A DNA stretch of 64,000 nucleotides from Bryobacterales bacterium (GCA_003164035.1 PLRS01000140.1:64552-128551), one strand, 5' to 3'. Positions 36,079 through 45,523 are shown, numbered from the stretch's first letter. The notes: generated from the letters alone by a model not told the origin. A program made the numbers and translations.

Positions 36079-37965
36079 GTGGGGGCAGAGACAGCGCCGA
36101 GGGAGAATGGCTCGTCAGCCGTACCCAGCCACGCCGAAATCCGGGCCTCGGTGGACCGCCTGCTGCAGTCCCCGGAGTTCCGCATTCCGGCCCGACGGGC
36201 CCGGCTGCTGGCGTACCTCACCGATCGCAGTCTGGCTGGGGAAGCGGAGCGGATCAACGAGTACGCCATCGGCGTCGACGTATTCGAAAAGCCCGCCAGC
36301 TTCGATCCCAAGGCGGATGCGGTGGTGCGCGCCGAAATCAGCCGGCTTCGACAGAATCTGAAGGACTATTATGCCGGCGCCGGCGCCGCGGACCGGATTC
36401 GCAGCGGTCTGCCGGCGCGAGGCTATTTTCCGGTCTTCCGCTTCGCTGCCGCGCCGGCTGCCGCGCCGGAAATCGCCGCCGATCCGGTTGCCACGAAGGC
36501 GTTTGGGTGGCGCCTGGCCGCCGTGTCGCTGGTTGTGCTGGCCGCCGCCGGCGCCGTTCTGGCCTGGCGATTTTCCCCCGTCGCGCAGGCCCGGTTGGAT
36601 TCGGTGGTCGTGCTTCCCTTCGTCGATCTCTCGGCCGATCGCCAATCCGGGTACCTGGCCGACGGCCTGACCGACGAGCTCACCAGCGACCTCGCCAATC
36701 TGAACGGGCTGCGGGTGATTGCCCGTACATCGGCGTTTCTGTTCAAGGGCGGCGCCGTCGATGTCCGCCAGATTGGCCGCCAGCTCAATGTCGAAACCGT
36801 GCTCGAAGGCAGCATCGTGCGCGCCGGCGACCGCGTCCACATTCGCGCCCAACTCAACCGCACCCAGGACGGCTCCCACCTTTGGTCCCACACCTATGAC
36901 GTGCATTTCAGCGACCTGATCACGGTGCAGCAGGACATCGCCCGCTCGATTGCCGACGACCTGCAGTCGAGCCGGTCGAAGGAGGGCAACGCGCGCCTGA
37001 TCCCGCCGGGGGCGACCACCGATCCCGAGGCGCACGACCTCTATTTACGCGGCTTGGAGGCGGCCAATATCGGCACCAGCCAGGGGTATGAGAAATCCAT
37101 CTCTCTGATGCAGGCCGCCATCGCCAGGGATTCCCGCTATGCCGCGCCCTGGTTTTCGCTGGCAAAGATGCTGGAAACCATGGGATATCTGGGCGGCTGG
37201 ACTCCCGGCCTGGCCGACCGGGTCCGCTCGGGTCTCGATCGCGCCCTGGAACTCGACCCGCAAATGGCGGTGGCTCACGCCGACCTCGCCTACCTCGATT
37301 GGGAATACGGCTACGACTGGGATCGTGCCGAGCGCGAATTTCGCCTGGCGCTGCAGCTTGGCAACCGCCAGGAGCCGCACAAACTGTACGCCATGAGCCT
37401 CGCCGACCAGGGACGATTTGCGGAGAGTCACGAACATTTGCGGATGGCCGAAGACCTGGCGCCGCTCGACGCCGAGCTGTTGTTCTTCGAAGGCGGTGTG
37501 TTGGCATGGGAACGGAGATTCCCGGAAGCCGAACAAAAATATCTGGCCATGCTGCGGCGGAATCCCAACGAAACCTCCGCGCTGGCGGCTCTGGCGTACA
37601 TCGCGACGTGGGAAAAGGACTGCGCCAAGGCCGGCGAATATGCCGCGCGCATGACGCGGATTTCACCCGCCGACTATCGAACCGGGTCGGTGCGCTTTGC
37701 GGTAATGGTGTGCAACGGCGACCGCGCGGGAGCTTTGAAGATCATCGCTACCCGCCAGGCCGGAGCGCCCAAGCCGCCGGCCATCGAGACAGCCCAGGGA
37801 TACGCCTATCTGGGCGATAAGGACACCGCGCTCCAGTACCTGGAGAAAGCCGTGGATCGTCACGACTTCGGCGCGACGACCATGAAACGGACGCCCTATT
37901 TCGACAGCCTTCACGGCGACCCTCGTTTCATCGCGCTGGAGCGCCGCGTCGGATTGGAGCCGTAA
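36079..37965 (+). CDS. Membrane protein with TolB-like domain and TPR repeats
   Basis: GTG 36079 follows GGGAGG and gives 628 residues. Residues ~15-115 form the N-terminal domain seen in acidobacterial TolB/TPR and cyclase-like proteins (RLLQSPEFRIPARRARLLAY, INEYAIGVDVFEK, SFDPKADAVVRAEISRLRQN). One transmembrane helix follows (~140-160; LAAVSLVVLAAAGAVLAW), then a TolB-like/FlgO-like domain (VVVLPFVDLSADRQSGYLAD, LNVETVLEGSIVRAGDRVHI; ~175-300), and TPRs to the end (YDWDRAEREFRLALQLG). The N-terminal domain may act as a DNA- or protein-binding sensor on the cytoplasmic side; that is inference. The gene is divergent from the Solibacter-domain gene with 172 bp between the starts. Confidence 0.85.
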   Translation: MGAETAPRENGSSAVPSHAEIRASVDRLLQSPEFRIPARRARLLAYLTDRSLAGEAERINEYAIGVDVFEKPASFDPKADAVVRAEISRLRQNLKDYYAGAGAADRIRSGLPARGYFPVFRFAAAPAAAPEIAADPVATKAFGWRLAAVSLVVLAAAGAVLAWRFSPVAQARLDSVVVLPFVDLSADRQSGYLADGLTDELTSDLANLNGLRVIARTSAFLFKGGAVDVRQIGRQLNVETVLEGSIVRAGDRVHIRAQLNRTQDGSHLWSHTYDVHFSDLITVQQDIARSIADDLQSSRSKEGNARLIPPGATTDPEAHDLYLRGLEAANIGTSQGYEKSISLMQAAIARDSRYAAPWFSLAKMLETMGYLGGWTPGLADRVRSGLDRALELDPQMAVAHADLAYLDWEYGYDWDRAEREFRLALQLGNRQEPHKLYAMSLADQGRFAESHEHLRMAEDLAPLDAELLFFEGGVLAWERRFPEAEQKYLAMLRRNPNETSALAALAYIATWEKDCAKAGEYAARMTRISPADYRTGSVRFAVMVCNGDRAGALKIIATRQAGAPKPPAIETAQGYAYLGDKDTALQYLEKAVDRHDFGATTMKRTPYFDSLHGDPRFIALERRVGLEP

Positions 37966-38350
37966 GCAAGATTGGTGAGGCGCGGACCCCCTGGACCCGC
38001 TTTTCGCCTGAACAATCAAGCGCTTGGCACCTCTCGGGCAATCCGGCCAGGGGCCGGCCGCGGACCAGCATGGCGTTAAGGCAAGCCCGACGGGAATTCG
38101 GGCTCGCACTTCAGCCTGTACTGCATTCTTCGCCACGTCGCCGCGGCTTGCCCCATTAACCGTCGCCAGGAAGACCTCCCGCCCCCAATCCGACCCAGCA
38201 CACGGCGAACACTGGCTCGGAGCGGCTTCCGGGTGGCCGACGATACGCCCGGAGCACCGGCCCGCGCTTCCCCGAACGCCGCTTCGCGGGAGCGTGGTGT
38301 TGGCACTTCTGGGAGACCGATTCGTCGTGATCCCGGATCGCTCCAACAGC
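37966..38350. other. Intergenic stretch with repeat remnants
   Basis: Frames are open on both strands but show no conserved segment or export signal. Near 37990-38010 ggacccgcttttcgcctgaa resembles the inner part of family D in reverse. No credible gene before the HNH gene. Confidence 0.4.
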
Positions 38351-38356
38351 TATAAT
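38351..38356 (+). promoter_or_regulatory. Perfect -10 box upstream of the HNH gene
   Basis: TATAAT at 38351-38356; the -35 region is poor. If used, transcription would start near 38363 and favour the starts at GTG 38369 or ATG 38387. Confidence 0.4.
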
Positions 38357-38386
38357 CAAATCACCCCCGTGCCCAGCATCGAGCAG

Positions 38387-39271
38387 ATGTTTCAGGTGTT
38401 GTCGGCCGATCTCTCCGCAAGGCGGCCGGAATTCCAAAATGCGATTCTCTGTCCGCTCTGCATGCGCTCGTTCACGTTCGATGCGATAGCCGAACGCCGC
38501 CTCAGCGTTGAGCACATCATTCCCTCGGCCCTCGGCGGCACGCTTGAAGCGATTACGTGCACAGAGTGCAACAACTCCCACGGTTCGGCCCTGGAGAGCC
38601 ACCTGGTCAAGGCGATGCAGGCTCTGGATTCGCTGGAGGGCAAAAGAGCCGCTCCGGCCGTCTTTCGTAACGAGTGCGGACACGTGTCGGCCAATATTGA
38701 ATGGCGCACTGACGGCACCACTCAAATCGAGATTGTGGGGAAAGCGAGCAGTCCCGCGGGCGTGAGCGCGATTCGCGACAGCATAAGAGAGGGTGGCACA
38801 CTGAACTTCACGTTGAAGCTCGGATTCATGGCCGAACCTTACTACCGCGCGATTCTCCGCGTCGGCTACCTCGCGGCCTTTGCGTATTTCGGATACGGTT
38901 TCGCGCTGAGCGAAGGCGGATCACAGATACGCCGTGCACTCAATGGTGAGCCGGTTCCCAGTGCTGTCATTCTGGAGGCCCATCCCGACGCGGAACTTTC
39001 TAGTGCGGCCTTGGTTCGCCTGTTGCACGCCGGGGGAATGGGAACATTCTTTCTAGCGTTGTTCCAGTTGTGTTCCAGTATGACAAGGTGGTTTGCGGTG
39101 CTACTGCCCGGCAATGAAGGACGCGCTTGGGATCGTCTTGCGGAACTGGCGGCGAGCTTTCCGAGCGCGATGCTGCAAGTCAATCCGGGCGGCGCTGCCC
39201 CTGCCGTCTCGGTTCGTTTTAGTCACGAGCCCGTGACGAAACTGCAGGCAATCACGATTCCCGCACTGTGA
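38387..39271 (+). CDS. HNH-endonuclease-domain protein
   Basis: ATG 38387 (294 residues) is chosen because of the TATAAT box 31 nt upstream; GTG 38369 is possible and the frame extends further upstream without conserved sequence. Residues ~18-75 contain an HNH/zinc-type nuclease motif: CPLCMRSF, then LSVEHIIPSALGG and CTECNNSHGSALE (paired CxxC-like knuckles plus H and N). The remaining two thirds is a mixed alpha/beta region with hydrophobic helices (YYRAILRVGYLAAFAYFGYG) that I do not recognise. This layout is found in single-gene HNH proteins of unknown role, some near defence or mobile genes. The bases just after it form a minisatellite. Confidence 0.75.
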   Translation: MFQVLSADLSARRPEFQNAILCPLCMRSFTFDAIAERRLSVEHIIPSALGGTLEAITCTECNNSHGSALESHLVKAMQALDSLEGKRAAPAVFRNECGHVSANIEWRTDGTTQIEIVGKASSPAGVSAIRDSIREGGTLNFTLKLGFMAEPYYRAILRVGYLAAFAYFGYGFALSEGGSQIRRALNGEPVPSAVILEAHPDAELSSAALVRLLHAGGMGTFFLALFQLCSSMTRWFAVLLPGNEGRAWDRLAELAASFPSAMLQVNPGGAAPAVSVRFSHEPVTKLQAITIPAL

Positions 39272-39278
39272 TAAACCA

Positions 39279-39370
39279 GGGACTCCTGCCGGGACAGGGA
39301 CTCCTGCCGGGACGACTCCTGCCGGGACAGACTGGGACCACTCCTGCCGGGACCACTCCTGCCGGGACAG
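39279..39370. repeat. Minisatellite, unit ACTCCTGCCGGGAC
   Basis: Five copies of the unit start at 39282, 39300, 39315, 39340 and 39355, with spacers of 1-11 nt. Located between the HNH gene and the aminotransferase pseudogene. Confidence 0.9.
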
Positions 39371-39547
39371 TCTGAAGCGACACCGACGCAAATTCCCGAT
39401 TCGTGACACTCGGCACTGTCCCAGAGTCAGACTTTGCCCGGTCGGGTGCCTTTTCGCTGCGGACCAAGGCCCTTTGCAGGCCCTCCAGCTTCCCAAAGCG
39501 GCTTGCCGCCGCGCAGGAGGGCGTCGTCCTTGCCAAATACGTACGGC

Positions 39548-40692
39548 TCACGGCTCATCTTGAGCGGCCAAATAGCCCAATGGGCCAGCTTTCAAGCCGA
39601 TCTCGATATCCTTGCGGCCGAAGCCGACCCGAAACCGGTCCGGAGGCACCGACAACAGCTCAGAGTGAAATAGCGGCGATGGAAGCAACAGCACGCCGGA
39701 CTCCTCTACGAGACTCCGGCAGTGCTCTTCGACGCCATCACTCCCTTTGTATAGAGCGAAGCCGACGCATCCTCCATCTGGCTCGGACCAGTCGTAGAGG
39801 TCAGGGTAGTCGGCAAAAAAACGCCTCAGGCAAACAAGGTTGTTGGCGCAGAGATCTCGATTCTTCCGGAGGATAAGGTCGCGAGCCTTGAGCGCAATGC
39901 GCGCCAGCACCTCACTGGGCGAGGAGTTGCAAATCGACAGATAGTGCTTCATACGCTCCATCCGCGCCAGCAGTGCGTGATCGCGCGAGGCGATCCAGCC
40001 GATGCGCAGGCCCGGCAGCCCATAGGCCTTGGACATTACGTTGAGCGAAACACCTTGGTCATAGACCTCCGCCGCCTGTGGGAGTTGGCGTGCGGGGTCG
40101 CGCTCCAGCCCGCGATAGACCTCGTCGTTAAACAGGTGGATGCCGCGCTCGGCGCACAACGCGACGAGGCCGTCGAAGGTCTCCCGGCTGGCGACCGCAC
40201 CGGTCGGGTTGTCGGAAAATTCACGGCAATCAGGCGCGTGTTGGGCCGCAAGGCAGCGCGCACGTCGTCGAGATCGAGCGCCCATCCGTTTTCGGCCCGC
40301 AATGCTACGCCCGAGACCGAGCCGCAGATCGACACTGGCACCGTCTCCATCGACTGGTAGTTCGGCACGGTCACGATGGCGTGATCGTCCGGGTCGAGCA
40401 AGGCCAGCATCGCGCAGTAGAGCCCCTCCTCGGCGCCGGCGAAGCAGAGGATGTCCTCCGCAGCGAGCCCCGCGTAAGTGGCGGCGACGGCGCGCCGCAA
40501 CGCCGGCGAACCCCATGTCTCGGTATAGCCGAGCGTGAGATTGTCCCAGGCTTCGCGCTCTTCCGGCTCGGCCAGCGACAAAAGGTCGCAAAGCGAGATG
40601 GTTTGAGCGTCACTGGCGGTCATGTGGTGACGCGCCTTGAACTCCCACTGCGAAAAGTAGGTCTCCAGGCAAAAATCCGGCAGGATCGACAT
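39548..40692 (-). pseudogene. Class I/II PLP-dependent aminotransferase, single-base frameshift
   Basis: The gene starts at ATG 40692 (SILPDFCLETYFSQWEFKAR). It reads correctly through the substrate-side region (WGSPALRRAVAATYAGL, FAGAEEGLYCAMLALLDPDD, ALRPNTRLIAVNFP) and then slips at 40212/40213. In the next frame the PLP fold continues with DNPTGAVASRETFDGL, NDEVYRGLE, the Lys motif LNVMSKAYGLPGLRIGW and FRVGFGRKDIEIGL, to the stop at 39548. Restoring one base gives the family motif NFPxNPTGA exactly. It would be a ~381-residue aminotransferase of a fold type I subfamily; substrate unknown. Either recently inactivated or a sequence error. Confidence 0.88.
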
Positions 40693-40735
40693 TAGCGGTC
40701 CAGTTTACCATTTGAATGAACCTCGGCGCGCAGTT

Positions 40736-40875
40736 GTGGAGCTAGGGGGTGGAGCTAGGGGACGGTGGAGCTAGGGGAGCTAGGGGACGGGAGCTAGGGG
40801 ACGGGGAGCTAGGGGACAGACGGAACGTTCACCGCGACCCGAAATACTCCGATAACGTTCCCCCTGTCCGTCCCC
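40736..40875. repeat. Minisatellite (unit AGCTAGGGG) followed by an imperfect palindrome
   Basis: Six AGCTAGGGG units lie in 40736-40818. The last runs into ggggacagacggaacgtt, which pairs imperfectly with aacgttccccctgtccgtcccc at 40854-40875. No gene is present in 40693-40945. Confidence 0.85.
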
Positions 40876-40945
40876 AAGTTCCTCCCCCCAGCGCCTTTGT
40901 AGGGACCGAAACTGCTGATGCGGCTGATGCTAAACTTGACACAGC

Positions 40946-41197
40946 ATGAGCATCAGAACCACGGTCACACTGGATGAAGATGTCGTGGCGCGCGTTAGGC
41001 GGGAAAGCCTGTCCAGGGGAGCTTCGTTCCGGGACACCCTCAACGATCTGCTGCGAGCGGCACTGTTGGGCGTCGACTACAAGCCGCGCCGCCGTGCGCT
41101 TAGAATTCAGCCCACTCACATGGGGTACAGACCGGGGCTGAACTACGACAACATCGAGTCGCTCCTGGAGTACGGCGAGAGCGACCAACATCGATGA
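40946..41197 (+). CDS. VapB-like antitoxin with ribbon-helix-helix N-terminus
   Basis: The 83-residue protein starts MSIRTTVTLDEDVVARVRRE, a ribbon-helix-helix DNA-binding pattern, followed by RDTLNDLLRAAL and a basic toxin-binding tail. Its stop codon overlaps the start of the PIN-domain gene (ATGA), the normal arrangement of a type II toxin-antitoxin operon in which the antitoxin binds both the toxin and the operon promoter. Promoter not obvious, but tgacacagc lies just upstream. Confidence 0.88.
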   Translation: MSIRTTVTLDEDVVARVRRESLSRGASFRDTLNDLLRAALLGVDYKPRRRALRIQPTHMGYRPGLNYDNIESLLEYGESDQHR

Positions 41198-41625
41198 CCA
41201 TCATCGACGCCAACCTGCTCCTGTACGCCTATAACGCCGATGCCCCGCAGCAGAAGGCATCTGCACGCTGGCTTCAAGGGCTGCTCAAGAGTGGCGAGAT
41301 AATCGGCCTGCCATGGATCACGATCTGGGCATTTATTCGCATCAGCACCAATTCCAGAATCTGGGCGAATCCGAGATCTGCCGGGGAAACATTTGCCATA
41401 GTTGGCGAATGGCTGAGGCAACCCGGCGTCGTTCCATTGAATCCTGGACCGCTTCATGCTGAAATTCTGGAAAAGCTCGTCAGTGAACAACGCGCAGCCG
41501 GTCCGTTGGTAACGGACGCTGTCCTTGCCGCGCTCGCGATGGAACACGGAGCCCTTCTGGCGTCGACCGACCAGGACTTCGGCCGCTTCCCGGAGCTACG
41601 GTGGCTGAACCCACTCAGAACTTAG
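41194..41625 (+). CDS. VapC-like PIN-domain toxin
   Basis: The 143-residue protein has the PIN fold with acidic residues at the expected places: Asp5 in MTIIDANLLLYAYN, Glu in EGE-like positions of the middle helix, Asp in LVTDAVLAALAMEHGALLAS and STDQDF near the end. PIN toxins are Mg-dependent ribonucleases, usually against initiator tRNA or rRNA. Coupled to the antitoxin by a 4-nt overlap. It appears intact, unlike the toxin-antitoxin remnants near 49700-50500. Confidence 0.9.
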   Translation: MTIIDANLLLYAYNADAPQQKASARWLQGLLKSGEIIGLPWITIWAFIRISTNSRIWANPRSAGETFAIVGEWLRQPGVVPLNPGPLHAEILEKLVSEQRAAGPLVTDAVLAALAMEHGALLASTDQDFGRFPELRWLNPLRT

Positions 41626-41833
41626 CGCTCCGCGCCTTGCATTGTCATTTCGGCGCCCGTCACCTGGCCGGACAAGGGCCGTTCGCGCGCCCGGGTACGG
41701 GAGGCCGGCATCCACTTGGCGGTGTCGTCTATACGGAGAGGTGCTGACGATCGGGAGCGCGGGAGAGATGCGTCTTGGCCCCGCGGGAGCCACGGCGTCT
41801 GTCCTTAAGCCAATGCTGCGGACCAGGGGGGTC
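41626..41833. other. Intergenic stretch, no gene seen
   Basis: Short overlapping open frames occur on both strands but none shows a recognisable domain or ribosome site. The large family C palindrome follows. Confidence 0.4.
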
Positions 41834-41985
41834 CTTAACCGATCTGGAGATTTCACGGTTTAGGCGCGGAAACCGCTCCCTCGCGGTCGCGGCTCGGTTA
41901 CAGTACCGCGTGTTTTCAGTCACTTACCGAGCCGCGACCGCGAGGGAGCGGTTTCCCGGAACGGATTTCCCCAAGATCGGTTAAG
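41834..41985. repeat. Family C full palindrome (C3), ~150 bp
   Basis: Nested inverted repeats: outer CTTAACCGATCT / AGATCGGTTAAG, inner aaccgctccctcgcggtcgc-ggctcggtta (41871-41900) against its reverse complement at 41924-41953. It could extrude as a long cruciform. Single arms of it occur at 630, 21997 and 49628. Confidence 0.92.
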
Positions 41986-42092
41986 CACCCGACGCAGGGG
42001 GTCCGCCCCGCGTGCGCCCCCGCGATGCGGTATAAATGCTTAGAGCCGGTCCGCAAACTCGAGCCGGTGCTTCGGGAAAGGGTTCTTGCGCA

Positions 42093-45000
42093 ATGATTCG
42101 TCGTTCCGCCGCCATTGGCGGCACACTCGCGGTACTGTTCCTTGCCTGGGAGGCATCGGCCGCGGCCAAGAAAGACAAAACCCCCTCGGCTTCCAGCGCG
42201 GCCTCGCCCGCTCCCCAAAAGCAGGACGAAGAATACACCCGGCTGATCCACGAGTACCTCCAGGACGCGCGTTTCTCCACCGAGCTGGTGGACCACATGC
42301 CCGCCTCCGACACCGTGCCCTCGCCGCTCAAGTTCCTGGGCCGGATTCCCGGCAAGCCGGGCGAGCTCACCCACGCTTCCGACATCGAACGGTACTACCA
42401 GGCGCTGGCCAAGGCTTCTCCGCGCGCCCGCTTCTGGAAGATGGGGACCACCGAGGAAGGCCGCGACATCGTGGTGCTGGCCATCGCCGACGAGGCCACG
42501 CTGAAGGATCTCGACAAGTACAAAGACATGCTGGCCAAGCTGGGCGATCCGCGCAAGATTACGCCCGAACAAGCCAAACAAGCGATTCACACCGCCAAGC
42601 CCATCTACTGGATCAATAGCGGCATTCACTCGCCCGAAACCGGCGGCCCGGAAATGCTCATCGAGCTGGCCTTCCGGCTGATCGTCGAAGAGACTCCTCT
42701 TATCCAGCAGATCCGCGATAACGTGATCACCTTTATCACGCCGGTGCTGGAAGTGGACGGCCGCGAGAAAGTGGTGGACGCGTATTACTACGGCAAAGAG
42801 CACGGCGCGGCCCGCAATTCGCTGATGATGTACTGGGGCAAGTACGTGCAGCACGATAACAACCGGGACGGCATGGGCCAGTACCTGGAGCTGACCCGGA
42901 GCTTCACCCGCGGCGTGCTGGAATGGCACCCCACCATTCTGCACGACCTGCATGAAAGCGAGCCCTATTTGTACATTTCCACCGGCACCGGACCGTACAA
43001 CGTTTCGCTCGATCCGATTTCGATCGACGAATGGTGGCTGCTGGGCGAAACCGAAATCATGGAATTGGCCAAGCGCGGCGTGCCCGGCGTTTGGACCTAC
43101 GGGTATTACGACGGCTGGGTGCCGAATTACCTGTTCTGGATCGCGCTGACGCACAATTCGTTCGGCCGTTTTTATGAAGTGCAGAGCTACGGCCCGGACC
43201 TTCAGCCGAACCTCGAGATGCCGGCAAGCGCGACCAGCCGCGAATGGTTCCGGCCGAATCCGCCGCTGCCTTCGGTGAAATGGGGACCGCGCAACAATAC
43301 CAACATTCAGGAATCGGCCATCCTGCTGGCGTTGAACCAGGTGGGCAGGAACCGCGAACTGTACCTGGAAAACTACTATCTGAAGAACCAGCGGTCCATC
43401 GACAAGGGGAAGAACGGCACCGACAGCCCGAACGCGTGGGTGATACCGGCCGCGCAGCGGCGCAAGGCCGAAGCCGCCGACATGGTCAACGAACTGCGCC
43501 GCCAGGGCGTGGAAGTGCACACCGCCAATGCCGCTTTCGAAGCCGGCAAGCTGGCAGTGGCCGCGGGCGATTACATCGTTCGCGGCGACCAGCCCTACCG
43601 CACCCTGGTGGATATGTACACCAGCGTGCAGGCGTACGCGACAACCAATCCCCGGCCCTACGACGACACCGGTTGGACCATGCAATACCTGCGCGACGTG
43701 AAGCTGACGGCGGTGCACGACAAGTCCATTCTGGATCACCCCATGAACTTATTGACGGCCGATGCCAAGGCCGCCGGCGGGGTAGCGGGAAGCGGCGGGG
43801 TTCTAGTGGTGGATCATACCAGCGATAACAACCTGATGCGCTTCCGCATGCTGAATCCGGCGATCCAGGCGCTGGCGGCGGAGGAGGATTTCGAGCTGGA
43901 CGGCCACCATTTCCGCGCCGGCGCCATGATTCTCCCCAATGCCGACCGCGCCCGCCTGGAGCCGCAGCTCAAGGACCTCGGTCTTTCGGCGTGGGCGGCG
44001 GCTTCGGCGCCGCAGGTGAAGACGCATCCGCTGACCACGCCGCGCATCGGATACGTACATTCGTGGTCGCGCACCCAGGATGAAGGCTGGGTGCGGGCCG
44101 CCTTCGATCGTTACGGCGTGCCGTACACTTACTTCGCCGATAAGAAGCTGAAGGAGGGCGGCCTGCGCGCCAAATACGACGTGATCGTATTCCCCCATGT
44201 GACGGGCACGTCGCAGTCCATCGTCGCCGGAGTTCCCATGACCGGCAATACGCCCATCCCTTACAAGAAGACCGCCGAGACGCCGAGCTTCGGCATCCTC
44301 GATTCCGCCGACGATATTCGCGGCGGCATGGGGATGGAGGGCTTGGAGGAGCTGTCGAAGTTCGTGCAGGAGGGTGGGCTGCTGATTACCGAAGGGTCGA
44401 CGGCGGCGTTGATGGCCGAGTACGACCTGGCCGGCGGCGTCGCCGTCGAACATCCGGCCAACTTCTTCGCCCGTGGATCGATTCTGCGCGGCGTTTTCGC
44501 GGACAAAGCCAGCCCCATTGCGTATGGCTACGACGGCAAGGATCTGCCGGTGTATTTCAACCAGGACCCGGTGCTGAGTGCGGCGGCCACCCCGTTGGGT
44601 GCGTTTGGCGGATTCGGCGGCGGCGGGGGAGGAGGACGCGGGCAGACCGGCCCGGTGAACGGCGGCGAAGGGCAGAACGTATACCCCAACGTGACCACCA
44701 TGAGCGTCTCTCCGCTCGATCCGGGCGAAGCCGCCGAAACGGCGCCAGGTACCGGCGGACGCGGCGGGCGCGGAGGACGCGGAGCGGCTGCCGAAGCCGG
44801 CGGACGGGGCGGACGCGGAGCGGGCCCGAGCGAAAGCCGCCCCCGCGTGATTCTGCAATTCCCCACCAGCCCGGGCGACATGCTGCTTTCCGGCACCATC
44901 GCCGGCGGCGCCGCCATATCCGGCCGGGCCGCGCTGGTGGACGTTCCTCTCGGCAAGGGCCACATCGTGATGTTCGCCTTGCGTCCTTTCTGGCGCTGGC

Positions 45001-45113
45001 AAACCCAGGGAACCTTCATGCTGGCGTTCAACGCCATCCTGAACTGGGACCACCTGGACGCCGGCAAACCAGCCCCTCCGGCGGCGGCTGGCACGAGTCC
45101 GGCGGGACAATGA
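42093..45113 (+). CDS. Exported M14-family zinc carboxypeptidase-like protein with Gly/Arg-rich insert
   Basis: ATG 42093 gives 1006 residues with a signal peptide (AAIGGTLAVLFLAWEASAAA). The M14 domain lies at ~70-420: the zinc motif HSPETGGPEM (HxxE), the substrate segment NNRDGMGQ and the third ligand region LHDLHES; GTTEEGRDIVVLAIA is typical of the family. The rest (~450-1006) is a long accessory region with a glutamine-amidotransferase-like/ThuA-like appearance. It includes an unusual Gly/Arg-rich stretch (~845-930; RGGRGGRG units) before the C-terminal strand-rich end. Expected to act on peptides or cell-wall material outside the cytoplasm. Whether peptidase activity is kept should be tested, as the catalytic Glu cannot be placed with certainty. 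Confidence 0.85.
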   Translation: MIRRSAAIGGTLAVLFLAWEASAAAKKDKTPSASSAASPAPQKQDEEYTRLIHEYLQDARFSTELVDHMPASDTVPSPLKFLGRIPGKPGELTHASDIERYYQALAKASPRARFWKMGTTEEGRDIVVLAIADEATLKDLDKYKDMLAKLGDPRKITPEQAKQAIHTAKPIYWINSGIHSPETGGPEMLIELAFRLIVEETPLIQQIRDNVITFITPVLEVDGREKVVDAYYYGKEHGAARNSLMMYWGKYVQHDNNRDGMGQYLELTRSFTRGVLEWHPTILHDLHESEPYLYISTGTGPYNVSLDPISIDEWWLLGETEIMELAKRGVPGVWTYGYYDGWVPNYLFWIALTHNSFGRFYEVQSYGPDLQPNLEMPASATSREWFRPNPPLPSVKWGPRNNTNIQESAILLALNQVGRNRELYLENYYLKNQRSIDKGKNGTDSPNAWVIPAAQRRKAEAADMVNELRRQGVEVHTANAAFEAGKLAVAAGDYIVRGDQPYRTLVDMYTSVQAYATTNPRPYDDTGWTMQYLRDVKLTAVHDKSILDHPMNLLTADAKAAGGVAGSGGVLVVDHTSDNNLMRFRMLNPAIQALAAEEDFELDGHHFRAGAMILPNADRARLEPQLKDLGLSAWAAASAPQVKTHPLTTPRIGYVHSWSRTQDEGWVRAAFDRYGVPYTYFADKKLKEGGLRAKYDVIVFPHVTGTSQSIVAGVPMTGNTPIPYKKTAETPSFGILDSADDIRGGMGMEGLEELSKFVQEGGLLITEGSTAALMAEYDLAGGVAVEHPANFFARGSILRGVFADKASPIAYGYDGKDLPVYFNQDPVLSAAATPLGAFGGFGGGGGGGRGQTGPVNGGEGQNVYPNVTTMSVSPLDPGEAAETAPGTGGRGGRGGRGAAAEAGGRGGRGAGPSESRPRVILQFPTSPGDMLLSGTIAGGAAISGRAALVDVPLGKGHIVMFALRPFWRWQTQGTFMLAFNAILNWDHLDAGKPAPPAAAGTSPAGQ

Positions 45114-45116
45114 GCT

Positions 45117-45434
45117 CTATCCCGTATTGGCCGTGTCCGGCGGCGAGGTAGCACTGGTTTCCTGAACCAATTCCGCCTGCAGCCGCAGCAAAGCCTCAAG
45201 CGGGATCTGATCCAACACGTCTCCGTTCTCCCGGTTCACGGTTTGGACCACGAACTGGCCGGTTCTTGGGTCCCGCCGGTAAGTCAGCTCACGGTCCTGC
45301 CCTAGCAACTCCGACTGGTTCACCTGTTGGACCGCCTTCACAATCTGGCGATTGGCCGCGCTGTCGCCCGGCGCAATCGGCACGGAGTTCAGCGGGGCGC
45401 TGACTCCCAATCGACTTAACGCATCGACTTCCAT
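45117..45434 (-). CDS. flaG: FlaG-like protein
   Basis: The 105-residue protein has the FlaG pattern: a variable N-terminal third, then LTYRRDPRTGQFVVQTVNRE and DVLDQIPLEALLRLQAEL, equivalent to the VIRQIPPE motif of flagellar FlaG. A strong ribosome site (GGGAGG) precedes ATG 45434. FlaG proteins are linked to flagellar filament length and export, but no other flagellar gene is in this window, so it is isolated here. Convergent with the M14 gene. Confidence 0.75.
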   Translation of the reverse strand: MEVDALSRLGVSAPLNSVPIAPGDSAANRQIVKAVQQVNQSELLGQDRELTYRRDPRTGQFVVQTVNRENGDVLDQIPLEALLRLQAELVQETSATSPPDTANTG

Positions 45435-45523
45435 AATGGAACACCTCCCGCTCGGCGGACGGTTCTCAAAGTTTCACATCGGCGGTGTTCGAGGCGGATT
45501 CGAGGGAATTTTTTTTCTTGCCG

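Noticed and set aside
39279..39370. Minisatellite as a CRISPR array
   Set aside because: Spacers are only 1-11 nt and units are 14 nt; no cas gene is near.
41642..41863. 73-codon open frame between VapC and the family C palindrome
   Set aside because: No ribosome site, no recognisable sequence, and a competing frame on the other strand; treated as non-coding.
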